Positions 53,880 through 63,879 of a stretch of 64,000 nucleotides of DNA are shown piece after piece. The position numbers were made by a program, and so were the translations under genes. The DNA comes from Aspidiotus rigidus (Eukaryota; Arthropoda; Insecta; Hemiptera; Diaspididae): NCBI GenBank assembly GCA_035079385.1, contig JAVHKY010000048.1, positions 2,130,229 to 2,194,228 of the forward strand, read 5' to 3'. Position 1 is the stretch's first letter. Every line of letters begins with the position of its first letter. The notes under the pieces are model-generated. The model was not told the origin of the DNA and ran no database searches. It worked only from the letters and a program-made list of their open reading frames with translations.

Positions 53880-54215
53880 GGCCTTAATTCAATAAACGCA
53901 TATACTCGAGAGAGAGTTGTGGAAGGTTACGTTTATTCTTCAGTCAAATCATAATACATTCTGATCAGATTCTGATCTATCCGCTCGTTGCTCGAAACGA
54001 TTTGAGCCGCGTCTTCGGTAAGTCACCGTAGCGGCCGTCGCGGCTTTTCCCTCTCCAAGCGTCAACTTCTTCCTTTCGAAAAGGTAGGAGATTCGCGTTT
54101 AGCGTATCGCTAAGAATTTCGTAGGATTATGAATCACAAGTAGAAGAGGTTGACGCGCGAGAAATAAAATCAAAAAAAATAATTTACTACATACTCGGTC
54201 ATCCGACCTGCGTCA
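53880..54215 (-). repeat. Candidate 3' LTR of Gypsy-2
   Basis: Lies just past the end of Gypsy-2 pol. On the minus strand it has a GAATAAACG polyadenylation-like signal near its end (about 53940). The matching 5' LTR is not in the window, so boundaries are unproven. Confidence 0.4.
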
Positions 54216-54565
54216 TCCTCGACGCCCAACAAAATAAAGAACCTTCAAAAAGGAATTACAATATACAACATCCACAAGTTAAAAACAACACAAAAAATAT
54301 CGCAGCTTGAGAAAAGTAAAATAATCCTTATAATTCTTTGTCGGATGATTTTTCGAATTCAGTCTTGTAGAAATAGCCATACTTTCGTAAACTTTCTGCC
54401 GGTAGTATATTGTTGTATTTACATTCACTAGGGAGGTTTATTATACGATAACAATGAACTGGTAAACATTCAGTAACAATGTAGGGACCCTTGTAACGCA
54501 ATTTTAACTTCCTACTTTGTCCGTCAGCAGGTGGAGTTTCCTTTCTCAACACCAACTCGCCTGGT

Positions 54566-55438
54566 TTAAAAGTTGGTGGTTGTTGTATGACTTTGTCGGT
54601 CGTGCAACATCTCCCTTTCTTGATTTTCCCTTATTTGTTCGTCAGCTTCCTTTCTTGTTTGTTCTAAACGCCTTTGATGCGATTCCATAACTGAATTGTT
54701 ATTGCTGGCAACACCCTGATTACTTTCTTCAGATTGCACATCTTCTTGAATTGCATGCACCAAAAATGCACTTGAAGAATGACGTGGTTGATAGCCAAAC
54801 AAAATTTCATGAGGGGATTTTCCAGTCGTTCTGTTGACCGTTGTATTGATGCTCCATCTAAAATTCTCAATGTACTGATCCCACAGTCGCTCCTCCTCAA
54901 CAATACTTACTAGGCGAGCTAGGACAACTCCTATAATCCTCTCTACCTGTCCATTTGCCCTTGGCGTGGCTACAGCGGTCAATATTTGTCTAGTTCCTAT
55001 AGTTTGACAATATAAATGAAAACAAGCACTTGTGAAAGCCGCGCCCCTGTCACAGATTAATCTTTTTGGAACTCCATATACTGCAATGAGTCGATCTAAA
55101 AACCTAGTTACGCACATTGTTTTGGTAGAGGTAGTTGGATATAAGAATATATATTTACTAAAACTATCAACTACTACTAATGAATAAGAGTTGCCTCGTC
55201 TGGATTTTTGAAAAGGCCCCACAAAATCCAAATGGAGAGTATCAAAGGGCTCTGGAATTTTAGGTATCATTTGGAGCGGCCCTCTCAAAACGCCAGCAGA
55301 ATTTTTACTATATAGACAGATCAGACACGCACGGATGTATCGTTTCACATATTGCCTTAAGCCGGAAAACCAATAAGTTTGTTGTAATAAGTTGACGGTT
55401 TTATCCATCCCTATGTGCCCATGTTCATCGTGTATCAT
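54566..55438 (-). CDS. pol: Gypsy-2 integrase (fragment)
   Basis: Zinc domain HDEHGHIGMDKT...CLIC, then DDE core: HLDFVGPFQKS, LICDRGAAFTS and NGQVERIIGVVLARL, with all three acidic residues present. Open over 290 codons. The last part is Gln/Arg/Glu-rich and leads into the tail ORF at 54328-54555 in another frame. Confidence 0.88.
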   Translation of the reverse strand: MIHDEHGHIGMDKTVNLLQQTYWFSGLRQYVKRYIRACLICLYSKNSAGVLRGPLQMIPKIPEPFDTLHLDFVGPFQKSRRGNSYSLVVVDSFSKYIFLYPTTSTKTMCVTRFLDRLIAVYGVPKRLICDRGAAFTSACFHLYCQTIGTRQILTAVATPRANGQVERIIGVVLARLVSIVEEERLWDQYIENFRWSINTTVNRTTGKSPHEILFGYQPRHSSSAFLVHAIQEDVQSEESNQGVASNNNSVMESHQRRLEQTRKEADEQIRENQEREMLHDRQSHTTTTNF

Positions 55439-56186
55439 TTATACAACTTGTCTCCTCATTGGTCGTGGTACCACCCATTTGAGTCCACTTGATGTTTTTT
55501 GGTATAAGCGGCCATGTTTGATAGCATATTGTAAATGAAGTTCCTTAGAATTTGAAGTAGGAATTTCCTTTTTCAGTTCACTCTTTATTTCTCTACACAT
55601 GTGATCCAGATTTTGTCCTTGCATTAACCAATCTTCTTGAGTGATCCCTACTCGACGAACGGTAATATTATCAGGTAGCTCAACAGCATTTCTAGATAAC
55701 GCATCAACATGTTGCATTCGGTTTTGGGGTTTGTACTCTAAATCAAAGGTGAATTCTTGTATAGTTAACCACCATCGCGCAATTTGCGGTGAAAGATCCC
55801 GTTTGGTAAGAGTGTATCTTAAGGAATTAGTTGGTGACAGCCTTGAATTCCTTTTCATATAGATAAACACAAAATTTTTGTAGGCTTTGAACCAAGGCTA
55901 ACGTCTCCAATTCATACAAATGATAGCGTTGTTCATCTGAGGTGGTCCTTTGGCTGTAGTAAAAGACAGACCTTAAAGTTCCATCTGTTTGCTGTTGCAA
56001 AAGAGTTCCTCCTAATCCGTATTTAGAAGCATCTGTATGCAGCTCAGTTGGCGCGTCTGCTCGATATATTGCTAAGACTGGTTGGTTTATTAGTTTCTCT
56101 TTTGCCTCTTGGAATGCGCGCTCCTGTTCTTCCTTCCATTCAAATGATATATCCTTTTTCAATAGATCTGTTATTGGTCGCATCAT
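55439..56186 (-). CDS. pol: Gypsy-2 RNase H region (two frames)
   Basis: First part (55827-56186) has DLLKKDISFEWKEEQERAF, LHTDASKYGLGGTLLQQ and RYHLYELETLALVQSLQKF. Second part (55439-55870) has WWLTIQEFTFDLEYKPQN and HVDALSRN, the usual end of Gypsy RNase H. A frameshift near 55850 separates them. Confidence 0.85.
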
Positions 56187-56907
56187 TGTATCCTTTTATA
56201 AAACGTCGGTAGTAACTGGTAAGACCATAGAATTGTTGCACAGTATGTACGTCCTTAGGGGTAGGGAATTCTGAGACAGCCTTTAATTTTTCCTTGCTGG
56301 GTCGGACTCCATGTGCATCTACATCATACCCTAAATAGGTGATCTGTGGACTCAGGAACTTGCATTTTCCTAAATGAATTTTCAAATTAGCAGCTCTGAA
56401 CGTTTTAAAAAGTAACTCTAATTTTTTTAAACCTTCTTCCAATGACTTGGATGGCACCACTATTTCGTCTAAGTAAGATAATGCTGTGCCTTGAGGTAGA
56501 ACTTTCAAAGTTTGGTGAATAGCTTGTTGGAATATAGAGGGTCCGTTAGTGCATCCAAATGGCATCCTAAGCCACTCATAATGTCCGTTGGGTGTGACAA
56601 AACCAGTCAACGGGATAGTCTCTTTGTTTACCTTTATTTGCCAGTATCCCCACTTTAGGTCCAACACACTGTAGTAAGCTGAATTAGACAGCCCATCCAA
56701 TAGATCATCTATTCTAGGTAGTGGATAGGAATCTTGTACCGTCTTCTTATTCAACTTTTGATAGTCTATTACAATTTGTTGTCCTCTAGTTTTCTTGGAA
56801 ACCAATAATATAGGGCTAGCATAGGGTGAGTTTGAATCTCTTATTATCCCATTGTCAAGTAATTCCTTAATTTGATGACAAACTTCCTCTCTTTGTATTA
56901 AAGGCAA
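56140..56907 (-). CDS. pol: Gypsy-2 reverse transcriptase with altered catalytic motif
   Basis: Fingers and palm motifs SPYASPILLVSKK, VIDYQKLNKKTVQ, SVLDLKWGYWQI and GFVTPNGHYEWLRMPFG are clear. The catalytic box reads SYLDEIVV, that is D-E where Y-x-D-D is expected, so the second catalytic Asp has become Glu. The thumb region with TYLGYDVDAHGVRPS follows. A stop separates it from the protease ORF. Confidence 0.88.
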   Translation of the reverse strand: MPLIQREEVCHQIKELLDNGIIRDSNSPYASPILLVSKKTRGQQIVIDYQKLNKKTVQDSYPLPRIDDLLDGLSNSAYYSVLDLKWGYWQIKVNKETIPLTGFVTPNGHYEWLRMPFGCTNGPSIFQQAIHQTLKVLPQGTALSYLDEIVVPSKSLEEGLKKLELLFKTFRAANLKIHLGKCKFLSPQITYLGYDVDAHGVRPSKEKLKAVSEFPTPKDVHTVQQFYGLTSYYRRFIKGYNDATNNRSIEKGYII

Positions 56908-56916
56908 TCGATATGG

Positions 56917-57936
56917 TCAATAACTGACTGGCTCGGGATCTTTAAGAGTAATTTTGAATTCTCCATATTTAGATGTACCCAATTCTTCAGTAGATGTTGC
57001 AAAACAGTCTCGGTATTGATTAACAAGCTCTAACAACTGTAATTTGCTTGCATTACTTAGTGATGGATCGCAGGAGTTATTCAAATCTTCCATAGTGAAT
57101 GATTCAATTGGAGTGGTACTTAGTTGTTTACATTTTGTCTGCAAAGTTTTGGGCTGTCTGCATCTTACTCCTCGTGTTATAACGCTTCCCTTTTTATAAA
57201 TCAAAGCTGTATTTGAAAAATTGGCTACAGGTATGTAGCCAGAAGCAAGCACTACACAGGCAGGAATGTGATGAAGTCCTTTAGGAGTAACTTGTACTTG
57301 TTCATCAATATAGATGGAGTATTCCAACAGGTTGGGTGATTCATCCGCATATACTTGACAATACTTTATACTTTGTGGGGGTATAGATATAGTTTCCTTA
57401 CTACGCAATACAACTTGAAAAATTTTGTTAAAGTCTAATTGTCCCAATTGGTCCTCGGTTTGTGATGCCTTTGTAAACCACCAGTTTCCACTGTGAGTAG
57501 TCGCAACAATATCAGATTTATTCAATATATCCCTACCAATTAGCAAATCTTCTTCTTGCGCTCCTTTGGGCGCGACTAAAATTTCCAAGTCCATTATGAC
57601 TTCATCCAATTGCAAGGTGACCCTTACTGCCCATTCCACTATTCCGCTGTTGGTATTTCCATATCCAGTTAATTGACATTGTTTTGGGTGTAACTTCAAT
57701 CCAAGCTCTTTAGCAGTAGTGTCCTTTATTAAGGTAACCTCGCTGCCTGAATCAACGGTTCCATCAACGTATTGCCCATTTACATAGCTCTCAACAGCTC
57801 CCCTTTTATATTCTTCCTTGGTGCTTGTCTCAATCTGGTTTACTTTATGAGTACCTTGCTCAGTCGTTTGCTCGCAGTCTGAAGTTTTTGGTTTTTGATC
57901 AGGGGTCCGAGGTTTCCTAAAACTGACTTGCTGCAC
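56917..57936 (-). CDS. pol: Gypsy-2 protease region
   Basis: 340 codons. The aspartic-protease site reads DGTVDSGSEVTLIKD (DSG), followed by LLIGRDILNKSDIV as the second landmark. A long linker to the RT follows. Residues 1 to about 170 match the inverted copy (62177-62854) exactly. Confidence 0.85.
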   Translation of the reverse strand: MQQVSFRKPRTPDQKPKTSDCEQTTEQGTHKVNQIETSTKEEYKRGAVESYVNGQYVDGTVDSGSEVTLIKDTTAKELGLKLHPKQCQLTGYGNTNSGIVEWAVRVTLQLDEVIMDLEILVAPKGAQEEDLLIGRDILNKSDIVATTHSGNWWFTKASQTEDQLGQLDFNKIFQVVLRSKETISIPPQSIKYCQVYADESPNLLEYSIYIDEQVQVTPKGLHHIPACVVLASGYIPVANFSNTALIYKKGSVITRGVRCRQPKTLQTKCKQLSTTPIESFTMEDLNNSCDPSLSNASKLQLLELVNQYRDCFATSTEELGTSKYGEFKITLKDPEPVSY

Positions 57937-59038
57937 CTTCTTACATTCCGTACTTAGGTAGTACTTGCCTGCACAGCTTGTACAATGTTTGATTGGTTGG
58001 GGGCAAAATCGGGCTAGGTGCCCTTCCTGGCGGCAGTTGTAGCAAGTTCTCTTAGTAAAGCCTTGAGTAGACTTTTGACCTTGTTGTGCTCGTTGTAGTC
58101 CCCAGTTAGTTGGTCTTGAAGGTCCACTTCTTAGGGAGTCCTTATTGTAATGGTTTCCATATCTGGGGTTATTAATGTTCTGGGTCCTACCTCTATTGAT
58201 CTGTCCTTGGCCTCACCTATTGAGACCTGGGCAGTTTCTTTTCAGATGTAGTCGACTTCCACACTCATAACATGCCTTTCTATCCATATCTACCTTTCTT
58301 TGTTCACCCACATCAAGTTGACTTAGAAAGTTTATATGTAATTCATCAGGGGTTTGGTAATTGGCGGCCTTAGCGCTTATTTTAATGACACTGTCAGTGA
58401 GCCCATCCAAAATGTAAGATACTGTCTGTAAGCGGGTAGCATCCAAAAACTTCAATAGTTCCATTTTACTGAAATAATATTCCGAGTAAGTTTCTCCCCG
58501 TAATTTGGTCCTTGATAACATAGTTCTCATCAAGGTAGCCTTGTCATGAGTTGAAGGGAAGGTCCTTCGGAGGTGTTCCTTCCATTCAGTCCAGCTTAGG
58601 CAATAATTTGTCAAATTGTCGTACCAGATCCGTGCTGTTCCTTTCAATCTAGCCTGCATGTGGTATATTGTTGTGACATCACTCCAGCCATGTATCTCAC
58701 TTAACTGTTCAATTTGGTCAATCCACACATCCACTGTCCCCTTTTGATCCTTAGGGTCCAAATACGGCACACAATCCAACCTTAATACGTCATGTTGTTT
58801 AACTCGGGTAGTTGAAATGTTTCTCATTACATCGTGTGTGGCATCTAGCTGCCGTTCAATCAAGTTTTCAATACAGTCACGTAACTGTTCTTCCAATTTA
58901 TGGTATTGAGCCTTTACTTCATCTAATTGAGGTTCAGGTGAGCGCTCTTCAAGTTCCTTTTCTTGTTTCTTGGAAGGTCGCCCGCGAGGCTTACGTCCCA
59001 ATTCCTTGCCGTCCTTTGATGCAGACCTTTTTGGTGCC
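57937..59038 (-). pseudogene. gag: Gypsy-2 Gag, central and C-terminal part
   Basis: Open from the insertion boundary. Near the start is an AT-hook-like GRKPRGRPSKK, then a gag domain (VDVWIDQIEQLSEIHGW, GTARIWYDNLTNYCLSWTEW) and the CCHC knuckle CYECGSRLHLKRNC. An in-frame TGA at about 58214 follows; after it are a second knuckle CYNCRQEGHLARFC and a CTSC...TEC pair. The same TGA is in the inverted copy. Confidence 0.85.
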
Positions 59039-59125
59039 CAACGAAAGACACAATACTTACGTGCGGGGGTAATATTAAAGGAGGGGGGTTGTTGGTAAAT
59101 GAAAAACTCAAGCGAAAAATTTGAT

Positions 59126-59197
59126 CACCTCGTCGGGATCCGAACCCGAGACCTTTCGCTTGCCGGGCGACTGCTCTAACTGCTGAGCTACGAGGGC
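59126..59197 (-). tRNA. tRNA-like sequence (Ala-GGC-like), unit 1
   Basis: 72 nt. A box TAGCTCAGCAGTTAGAGCA and B box GGTTCGGATCC. D and T stems are perfect, the anticodon stem has 4 pairs, the acceptor 5 of 7. Loop CCGGCAA would give anticodon GGC, but position 33 is C not U. More likely a SINE head than a working tRNA. Confidence 0.6.
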
Positions 59198-59434
59198 GAT
59201 CAAATCTTCCACGAATTTTTCCAATTACCAACGACGAGAACTAGTACGTCACTACCCGCAACGACGACGAACACTCACCGAGTGTATATTAGAGGGAGCA
59301 AGCACAGCTTGCATCAGACCTCAACAAAACTACCTGACTAAGGAACACAACGAAAGACACAATACTTACATGCGGGGGTAATATTAAAGGAGGGGGGTTG
59401 TTGGTAAATGAAAAACTCAAGCGAAAAATTTGAT

Positions 59435-59506
59435 CACCTCGTCGGGATCCGAACTTGAGACCTTTCGCTTGCCGGGCGACTGCTCTAACCGCTGAGCTAC
59501 GAGGGC
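59435..59506 (-). tRNA. tRNA-like sequence, unit 2, more decayed
   Basis: 309 bp from unit 1. Two changes weaken the T stem (CTCAAGTTCGGATCCCGAC). Confidence 0.55.
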
Positions 59507-59781
59507 GATCAAATCTTCCACGAATTTTTCCAATTACCAACGACGAGAACTAGTACGTCACTACCCGCAACGACGACGAACACTCACCGAGTGTATATTA
59601 GAGGGAGCAAGCACAGCTTGCATCAGACCTCAACAGAACTACCTGACTAAGGAACACAACGAAAGACACAATACTTACGTGCGGGGGTAATATTAAAGGA
59701 GGGGGGTTGTTGGTAAATGAAAAACTCAAGCCAAAAATTTGAGTTTTTCATTTACCAACAACCCCCCTCCTTTTTGGTGCC

Positions 59782-60107
59782 GTTTCCTTATTATTCCTTT
59801 TTCGTTTTTTTGGGGTTGGCAATTCTATTTCCTCTTCGACTGGTACCTTTCTACGACGTGACCGTTTGGAAACCCGTCTGCCTGATCTTGCTACATCCCC
59901 TAACAAATCTCCGCCACTTATTTCCTTTTCTGTTCCTTTAGTTGATTTAATTGAATCAGAAAATTCTTCATCATCCTTATCCGTATCGTTCTGACTATGC
60001 ACTTCTGCTGTCACTTGTACTGGAGGTGCAATTTCACCAACTGAAACTTGGTCCATGGGGTCCACAAACAAAGGCCCGCGCCTTTGTTTACTCATAGTTC
60101 CCAACAT
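59782..60107 (-). CDS. gag: Gypsy-2 Gag N-terminal part
   Basis: ATG at 60107 (a second ATG four codons later). Reads MLGTMSKQRRGPLFVDPMDQ, then an acidic stretch and a basic nuclear-signal-like SKRSRRRKVP and KKRKRNNKE before the insertion target. Upstream (60108-60451) is non-coding leader sequence, with repeated CATTCAATTCC and TTTGCGTG-type words. Confidence 0.75.
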
Positions 60108-60451
60108 TTTCTAGTCTGTAAAAGAGATCGCGCCGTTTTGCGCGGTTAACATTCAATTCCCTTCAACATTCAATTCCATTTGCGCCTTCTACGCAATCTA
60201 TTTATTACGCATTAATTTCGTCGTTACCATAACTTTTTGACATTCCATTCACGCCGCTTTGCGTGCAATCATTCCAGTCCCAGGCGCGTCCGCCTCACAA
60301 CCACACCTCTTTGCGTGGCAGTTATACTAATTTAACTTAATTAATTTACTAGGTAACTCAAATATAATTCTAATATTTTCTTATAAAATCTAGCAATTCG
60401 AACGTATCCTTCTTACCTTCTCAATTCAAACTTCCATCAAACTTTTTTTTT
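59971..60451. other. Spacer of the inverted duplication
   Basis: 481 bp holding the gag start (left side) and leader. Not repeated on the other side. Confidence 0.85.
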
Positions 60452-60653
60452 TGAAGAATTTTCTGATTCAATTAAATCAACTAAAGGAACAGAAAAGGAA
60501 ATAAGTGGCGGAGATTTGTTAGGGGATGTAGCAAGATCAGGCAGACGGGTTTCCAAACGGTCACGTCGTAGAAAGGTACCAGTCGAAGAGGAAATAGAAT
60601 TGCCAACCCCAAAAAAACGAAAAAGGAATAATAAGGAAACGGCACCAAAAAGG

Positions 60654-61074
60654 AGGGGGGTTGTTGGTAAATGAAAAACTCAAATTTTTGGCTTGAGTTT
60701 TTCATTTACCAACAACCCCCCTCCTTTAATATTACCCCCGCACGTAAGTATTGTGTCTTTCGTTGTGTTCCTTAGTCAGGTAGTTCTGTTGAGGTCTGAT
60801 GCAAGCTGTGCTTGCTCCCTCTAATATACACTCGGTGAGTGTTCGTCGTCGTTGCGGGTAGTGACGTACTAGTTCTCGTCGTTGGTAATTGGAAAAATTC
60901 GTGGAAGATTTGATCGCCCTCGTAGCTCAGCAGTTAGAGCAGTCGCCCGGCAAGCGAAAGGTCTCGGGTTCGGATCCCGACGAGGTGATCAAATTTTTCG
61001 CTTGAGTTTTTCATTTACCAACAACCCCCCTCCTTTAATATTACCCCCGCACGTAAGTATTGTGTCTTTCGTTG
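60654..61074 (+). mobile_element. tRNA-bearing insertion, one-unit form (421 bp)
   Basis: Same target and same 13-bp duplication as on the left arm (GGCACCAAAAAGG at 60641-60653 and 61075-61087). One unit only; the same hairpin at the start (60654-60725). Confidence 0.8.
60916..60987 (+). tRNA. tRNA-like sequence (Ala-GGC-like), right arm
   Basis: Matches unit 1 of the left arm; same intact A and B boxes and the same weak acceptor stem. Confidence 0.6.
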
Positions 61075-61087
61075 GGCACCAAAAAGG

Positions 61088-61900
61088 TCTGCATCAAAGG
61101 ACGGCAAGGAATTGGGACGTAAGCCTCGCGGGCGACCTTCCAAGAAACAAGAAAAGGAACTTGAAGAGCGCTCACCTGAACCTCAATTAGATGAAGTAAA
61201 GGCTCAATACCATAAATTGGAAGAACAGTTACGTGACTGTATTGAAAACTTGATTGAACGGCAGCTAGATGCCACACACGATGTAATGAGAAACATTTCA
61301 ACTACCCGAGTTAAACAACATGACGTATTAAGGTTGGATTGTGTGCCGTATTTGGACCCTAAGGATCAAAAGGGGACAGTGGATGTGTGGATTGACCAAA
61401 TTGAACAGTTAAGTGAGATACATGGCTGGAGTGATGTCACAACAATATACCACATGCAGGCTAGATTGAAAGGAACAGCACGGATCTGGTACGACAATTT
61501 GACAAATTATTGCCTAAGCTGGACTGAATGGAAGGAACACCTCCGAAGGACCTTCCCTTCAACTCATGACAAGGCTACCTTGATGAGAACTATGTTATCA
61601 AGGACCAAATTACGGGGAGAAACTTACTCGGAATATTATTTCAGTAAAATGGAACTATTGAAGTTTTTGGATGCTACCCGCTTACAGACAGTATCTTACA
61701 TTTTGGATGGGCTCACTGACAGTGTCATTAAAATAAGCGCTAAGGCCGCCAATTACCAAACCCCTGATGAATTACATATAAACTTTCTAAGTCAACTTGA
61801 TGTGGGTGAACAAAGAAAGGTAGATATGGATAGAAAGGCATGTTATGAGTGTGGAAGTCGACTACATCTGAAAAGAAACTGCCCAGGTCTCAATAGGTGA
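61088..61900 (+). CDS. gag: Gypsy-2 Gag copy in the right arm
   Basis: The 262 residues from GRKPRG to the TGA match the left copy (58213-59001) exactly. The N-terminal remainder lies at 60452-60640 and lacks the start codon. Confidence 0.85.
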   Translation, partial: SASKDGKELGRKPRGRPSKKQEKELEERSPEPQLDEVKAQYHKLEEQLRDCIENLIERQLDATHDVMRNISTTRVKQHDVLRLDCVPYLDPKDQKGTVDVWIDQIEQLSEIHGWSDVTTIYHMQARLKGTARIWYDNLTNYCLSWTEWKEHLRRTFPSTHDKATLMRTMLSRTKLRGETYSEYYFSKMELLKFLDATRLQTVSYILDGLTDSVIKISAKAANYQTPDELHINFLSQLDVGEQRKVDMDRKACYECGSRLHLKRNCPGLNR

Positions 61901-62854
61901 GGCCAAGGACAGATCAATAGAGGTAGGACCCAGAACATTAATAACCCCAGATATGGAAACCATTACAATAAGGACTCCCTAAGAAGTGGACCTTCAAGAC
62001 CAACTAACTGGGGACTACAACGAGCACAACAAGGTCAAAAGTCTACTCAAGGCTTTACTAAGAGAACTTGCTACAACTGCCGCCAGGAAGGGCACCTAGC
62101 CCGATTTTGCCCCCAACCAATCAAACATTGTACAAGCTGTGCAGGCAAGTACTACCTAAGTACGGAATGTAAGAAGGTGCAGCAAGTCAGTTTTAGGAAA
62201 CCTCGGACCCCTGATCAAAAACCAAAAACTTCAGACTGCGAGCAAACGACTGAGCAAGGTACTCATAAAGTAAACCAGATTGAGACAAGCACCAAGGAAG
62301 AATATAAAAGGGGAGCTGTTGAGAGCTATGTAAATGGGCAATACGTTGATGGAACCGTTGATTCAGGCAGCGAGGTTACCTTAATAAAGGACACTACTGC
62401 TAAAGAGCTTGGATTGAAGTTACACCCAAAACAATGTCAATTAACTGGATATGGAAATACCAACAGCGGAATAGTGGAATGGGCAGTAAGGGTCACCTTG
62501 CAATTGGATGAAGTCATAATGGACTTGGAAATTTTAGTCGCGCCCAAAGGAGCGCAAGAAGAAGATTTGCTAATTGGTAGGGATATATTGAATAAATCTG
62601 ATATTGTTGCGACTACTCACAGTGGAAACTGGTGGTTTACAAAGGCATCACAAACTGAGGACCAATTGGGACAATTAGACTTTAACAAAAATTTTCGAGT
62701 ACTGCGTAGTAAGGAAACTACATCTGTACCCCCACAAAGCATAAAGTATTGTCAAGTATATGCGGATGAATCACCTAACCTGTTGGAATACTCTACTTAT
62801 ATACCTACTTTTCGACAAATAAACTTTCTTTTATCTGGTTACTCATGTATGTAG
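61901..62854 (+). pseudogene. Gypsy-2 zinc knuckle and protease copy, truncated
   Basis: After the shared TGA the second knuckle and the protease (DSGSEVTLIKD, LLIGRDIL) follow; the frame opens from ATG 62177. It breaks off near 62803 into unrelated sequence and stops at 62854. No RT or integrase on this side. Confidence 0.8.
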
Positions 62855-63879
62855 TTTGTACACTGTTGCATAATTATCCATATTTCGAACTCTGATTTTA
62901 TTAAAGGACAGTAATCTTCCAGTTTTCATAACCTCTATAAAAACCTACAACTCTTTACATAGTCAATGATGTGATATAAAGATGATTTTAGCTGTTGGGT
63001 GGTAACTCATTACATTCCATCTACCCCAAAACTTAGCCTTAAAAAAATAGATCTTGATTGTCGTCATCAATTGACATACATGTGTAGAGTATGGTTCTTT
63101 TTTTAATTTCTTGCAAAAGTTCTACAAAATATTCTCTATTTCTATAACTATATTTTATTAATTATCTGTATTTTTCTTTTAGTATTTCTCGTTCACCTTG
63201 TTCCTGTAAAGAATTATATCTCCCAGAGCCTACCCTTTTGAACAAGCATTCTTCAATCTCTTTGTATTATTTACGTTTTTTATTCTCCATAATGTAAGGG
63301 CGAAAATAACGAGCAGAATCGATAGCCTATTTACATGTATTGTGACGGAAAGAAATTGACATATCCAAGCTTCTGAGAAGTGTGAGGGAAAGAAATGCAG
63401 TTATTACGTCTAAAGCCGATCTTATATCGACGAAAGAGAGAAAGAAAAAACGCAATCATAGTCGGGAATGGTATGCTGTATTTTATTCGTTCAGAAGACA
63501 GTCTAGTTTATTTCTATAACTGTTTACTCTATCACAAAAATGGAAGTATCCCTTGATGCTAATAATAATTCATCCTACCAATCGCTGATACAGAAGAAAA
63601 AAACATTGGAATGTAAAAAGGTATTCAGTTGCAAACGTTCGACGCTCGAGCACACATGCCGACGAGGAGTCAACAACAGATTCTCAGTAATTAACGCTTC
63701 CACAACATTCGACACGCGTGCGGTGTCGGACAAAACTGTTTTGACAGAAAATAGGAATTTGTGAAAATGAGACTCTGCCCACTCGACCAAAAAATTATAA
63801 ATTGAATCGACGACTAATTATTTTTCTCATTGTCTTTCGACAGCTCAGTCTACATACACACTGCACTGCACTGCGTACA
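62855..63879. other. Unassigned AT-rich stretch
   Basis: No gene or repeat recognised. Possible promoter elements for the ORF at 63880: TATAAAT at 63796 and a TCAGT initiator-like site at 63845, though their spacing (49 bp) is wide. Confidence 0.35.

Larger units (their letters stand above)
59039..59768 (-). mobile_element. tRNA-bearing insertion in gag, two-unit form (730 bp)
   Basis: Flanked by a perfect 13-bp duplication (CCTTTTTGGTGCC at 59026-59038 and 59769-59781). Contains two 309-bp units, each with a tRNA-like sequence, and at the gag N-terminal side a perfect hairpin of about 32 bp per arm (TTTACCAACAACCCCCCTCC and its inverse). The long duplication suggests LINE-type target priming, as for SINEs. 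Confidence 0.8.
57309..59970. repeat. Left arm of the Gypsy-2 inverted duplication
   Basis: Pairs with 60452-62803. Near identity over most of the length; 309 bp longer because of the additional tRNA-bearing unit. Confidence 0.9.
54328..60107 (-). mobile_element. Gypsy LTR retrotransposon (Gypsy-2), decayed
   Basis: Read leftward: Gag N-terminus (59782-60107), Gag zinc knuckles, protease, RT, RNase H, integrase and a GPY/F-type tail (54328-54555, with LRYKGPYIVTECLP). All parts are in Gypsy order, but with several stops or frame changes. A tRNA-bearing insertion (59039-59768) splits gag. The gag-protease part is present again as an inverted copy at 60452-62803. Confidence 0.88.
60452..62803. 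repeat. Right arm of the Gypsy-2 inverted duplication
   Basis: Inverted copy of the left arm. Divergence is almost nil until about 62685, then rises (several differences and a 3-bp indel in 120 bp) up to the breakpoint near 62803. Confidence 0.9.

Noticed and set aside
59748..60705. Two identical 74-codon frames (59717-59941 plus strand, 60481-60705 minus strand) as a gene pair
   Set aside because: They are antisense shadows of the Gag N-terminal region in the two arms of the inverted duplication.
59126..60987. Three functional tRNA-Ala genes
   Set aside because: The acceptor stem has two mismatches and the anticodon loop lacks U33. They lie in a duplicated mobile insertion, so a SINE-type head fits better.
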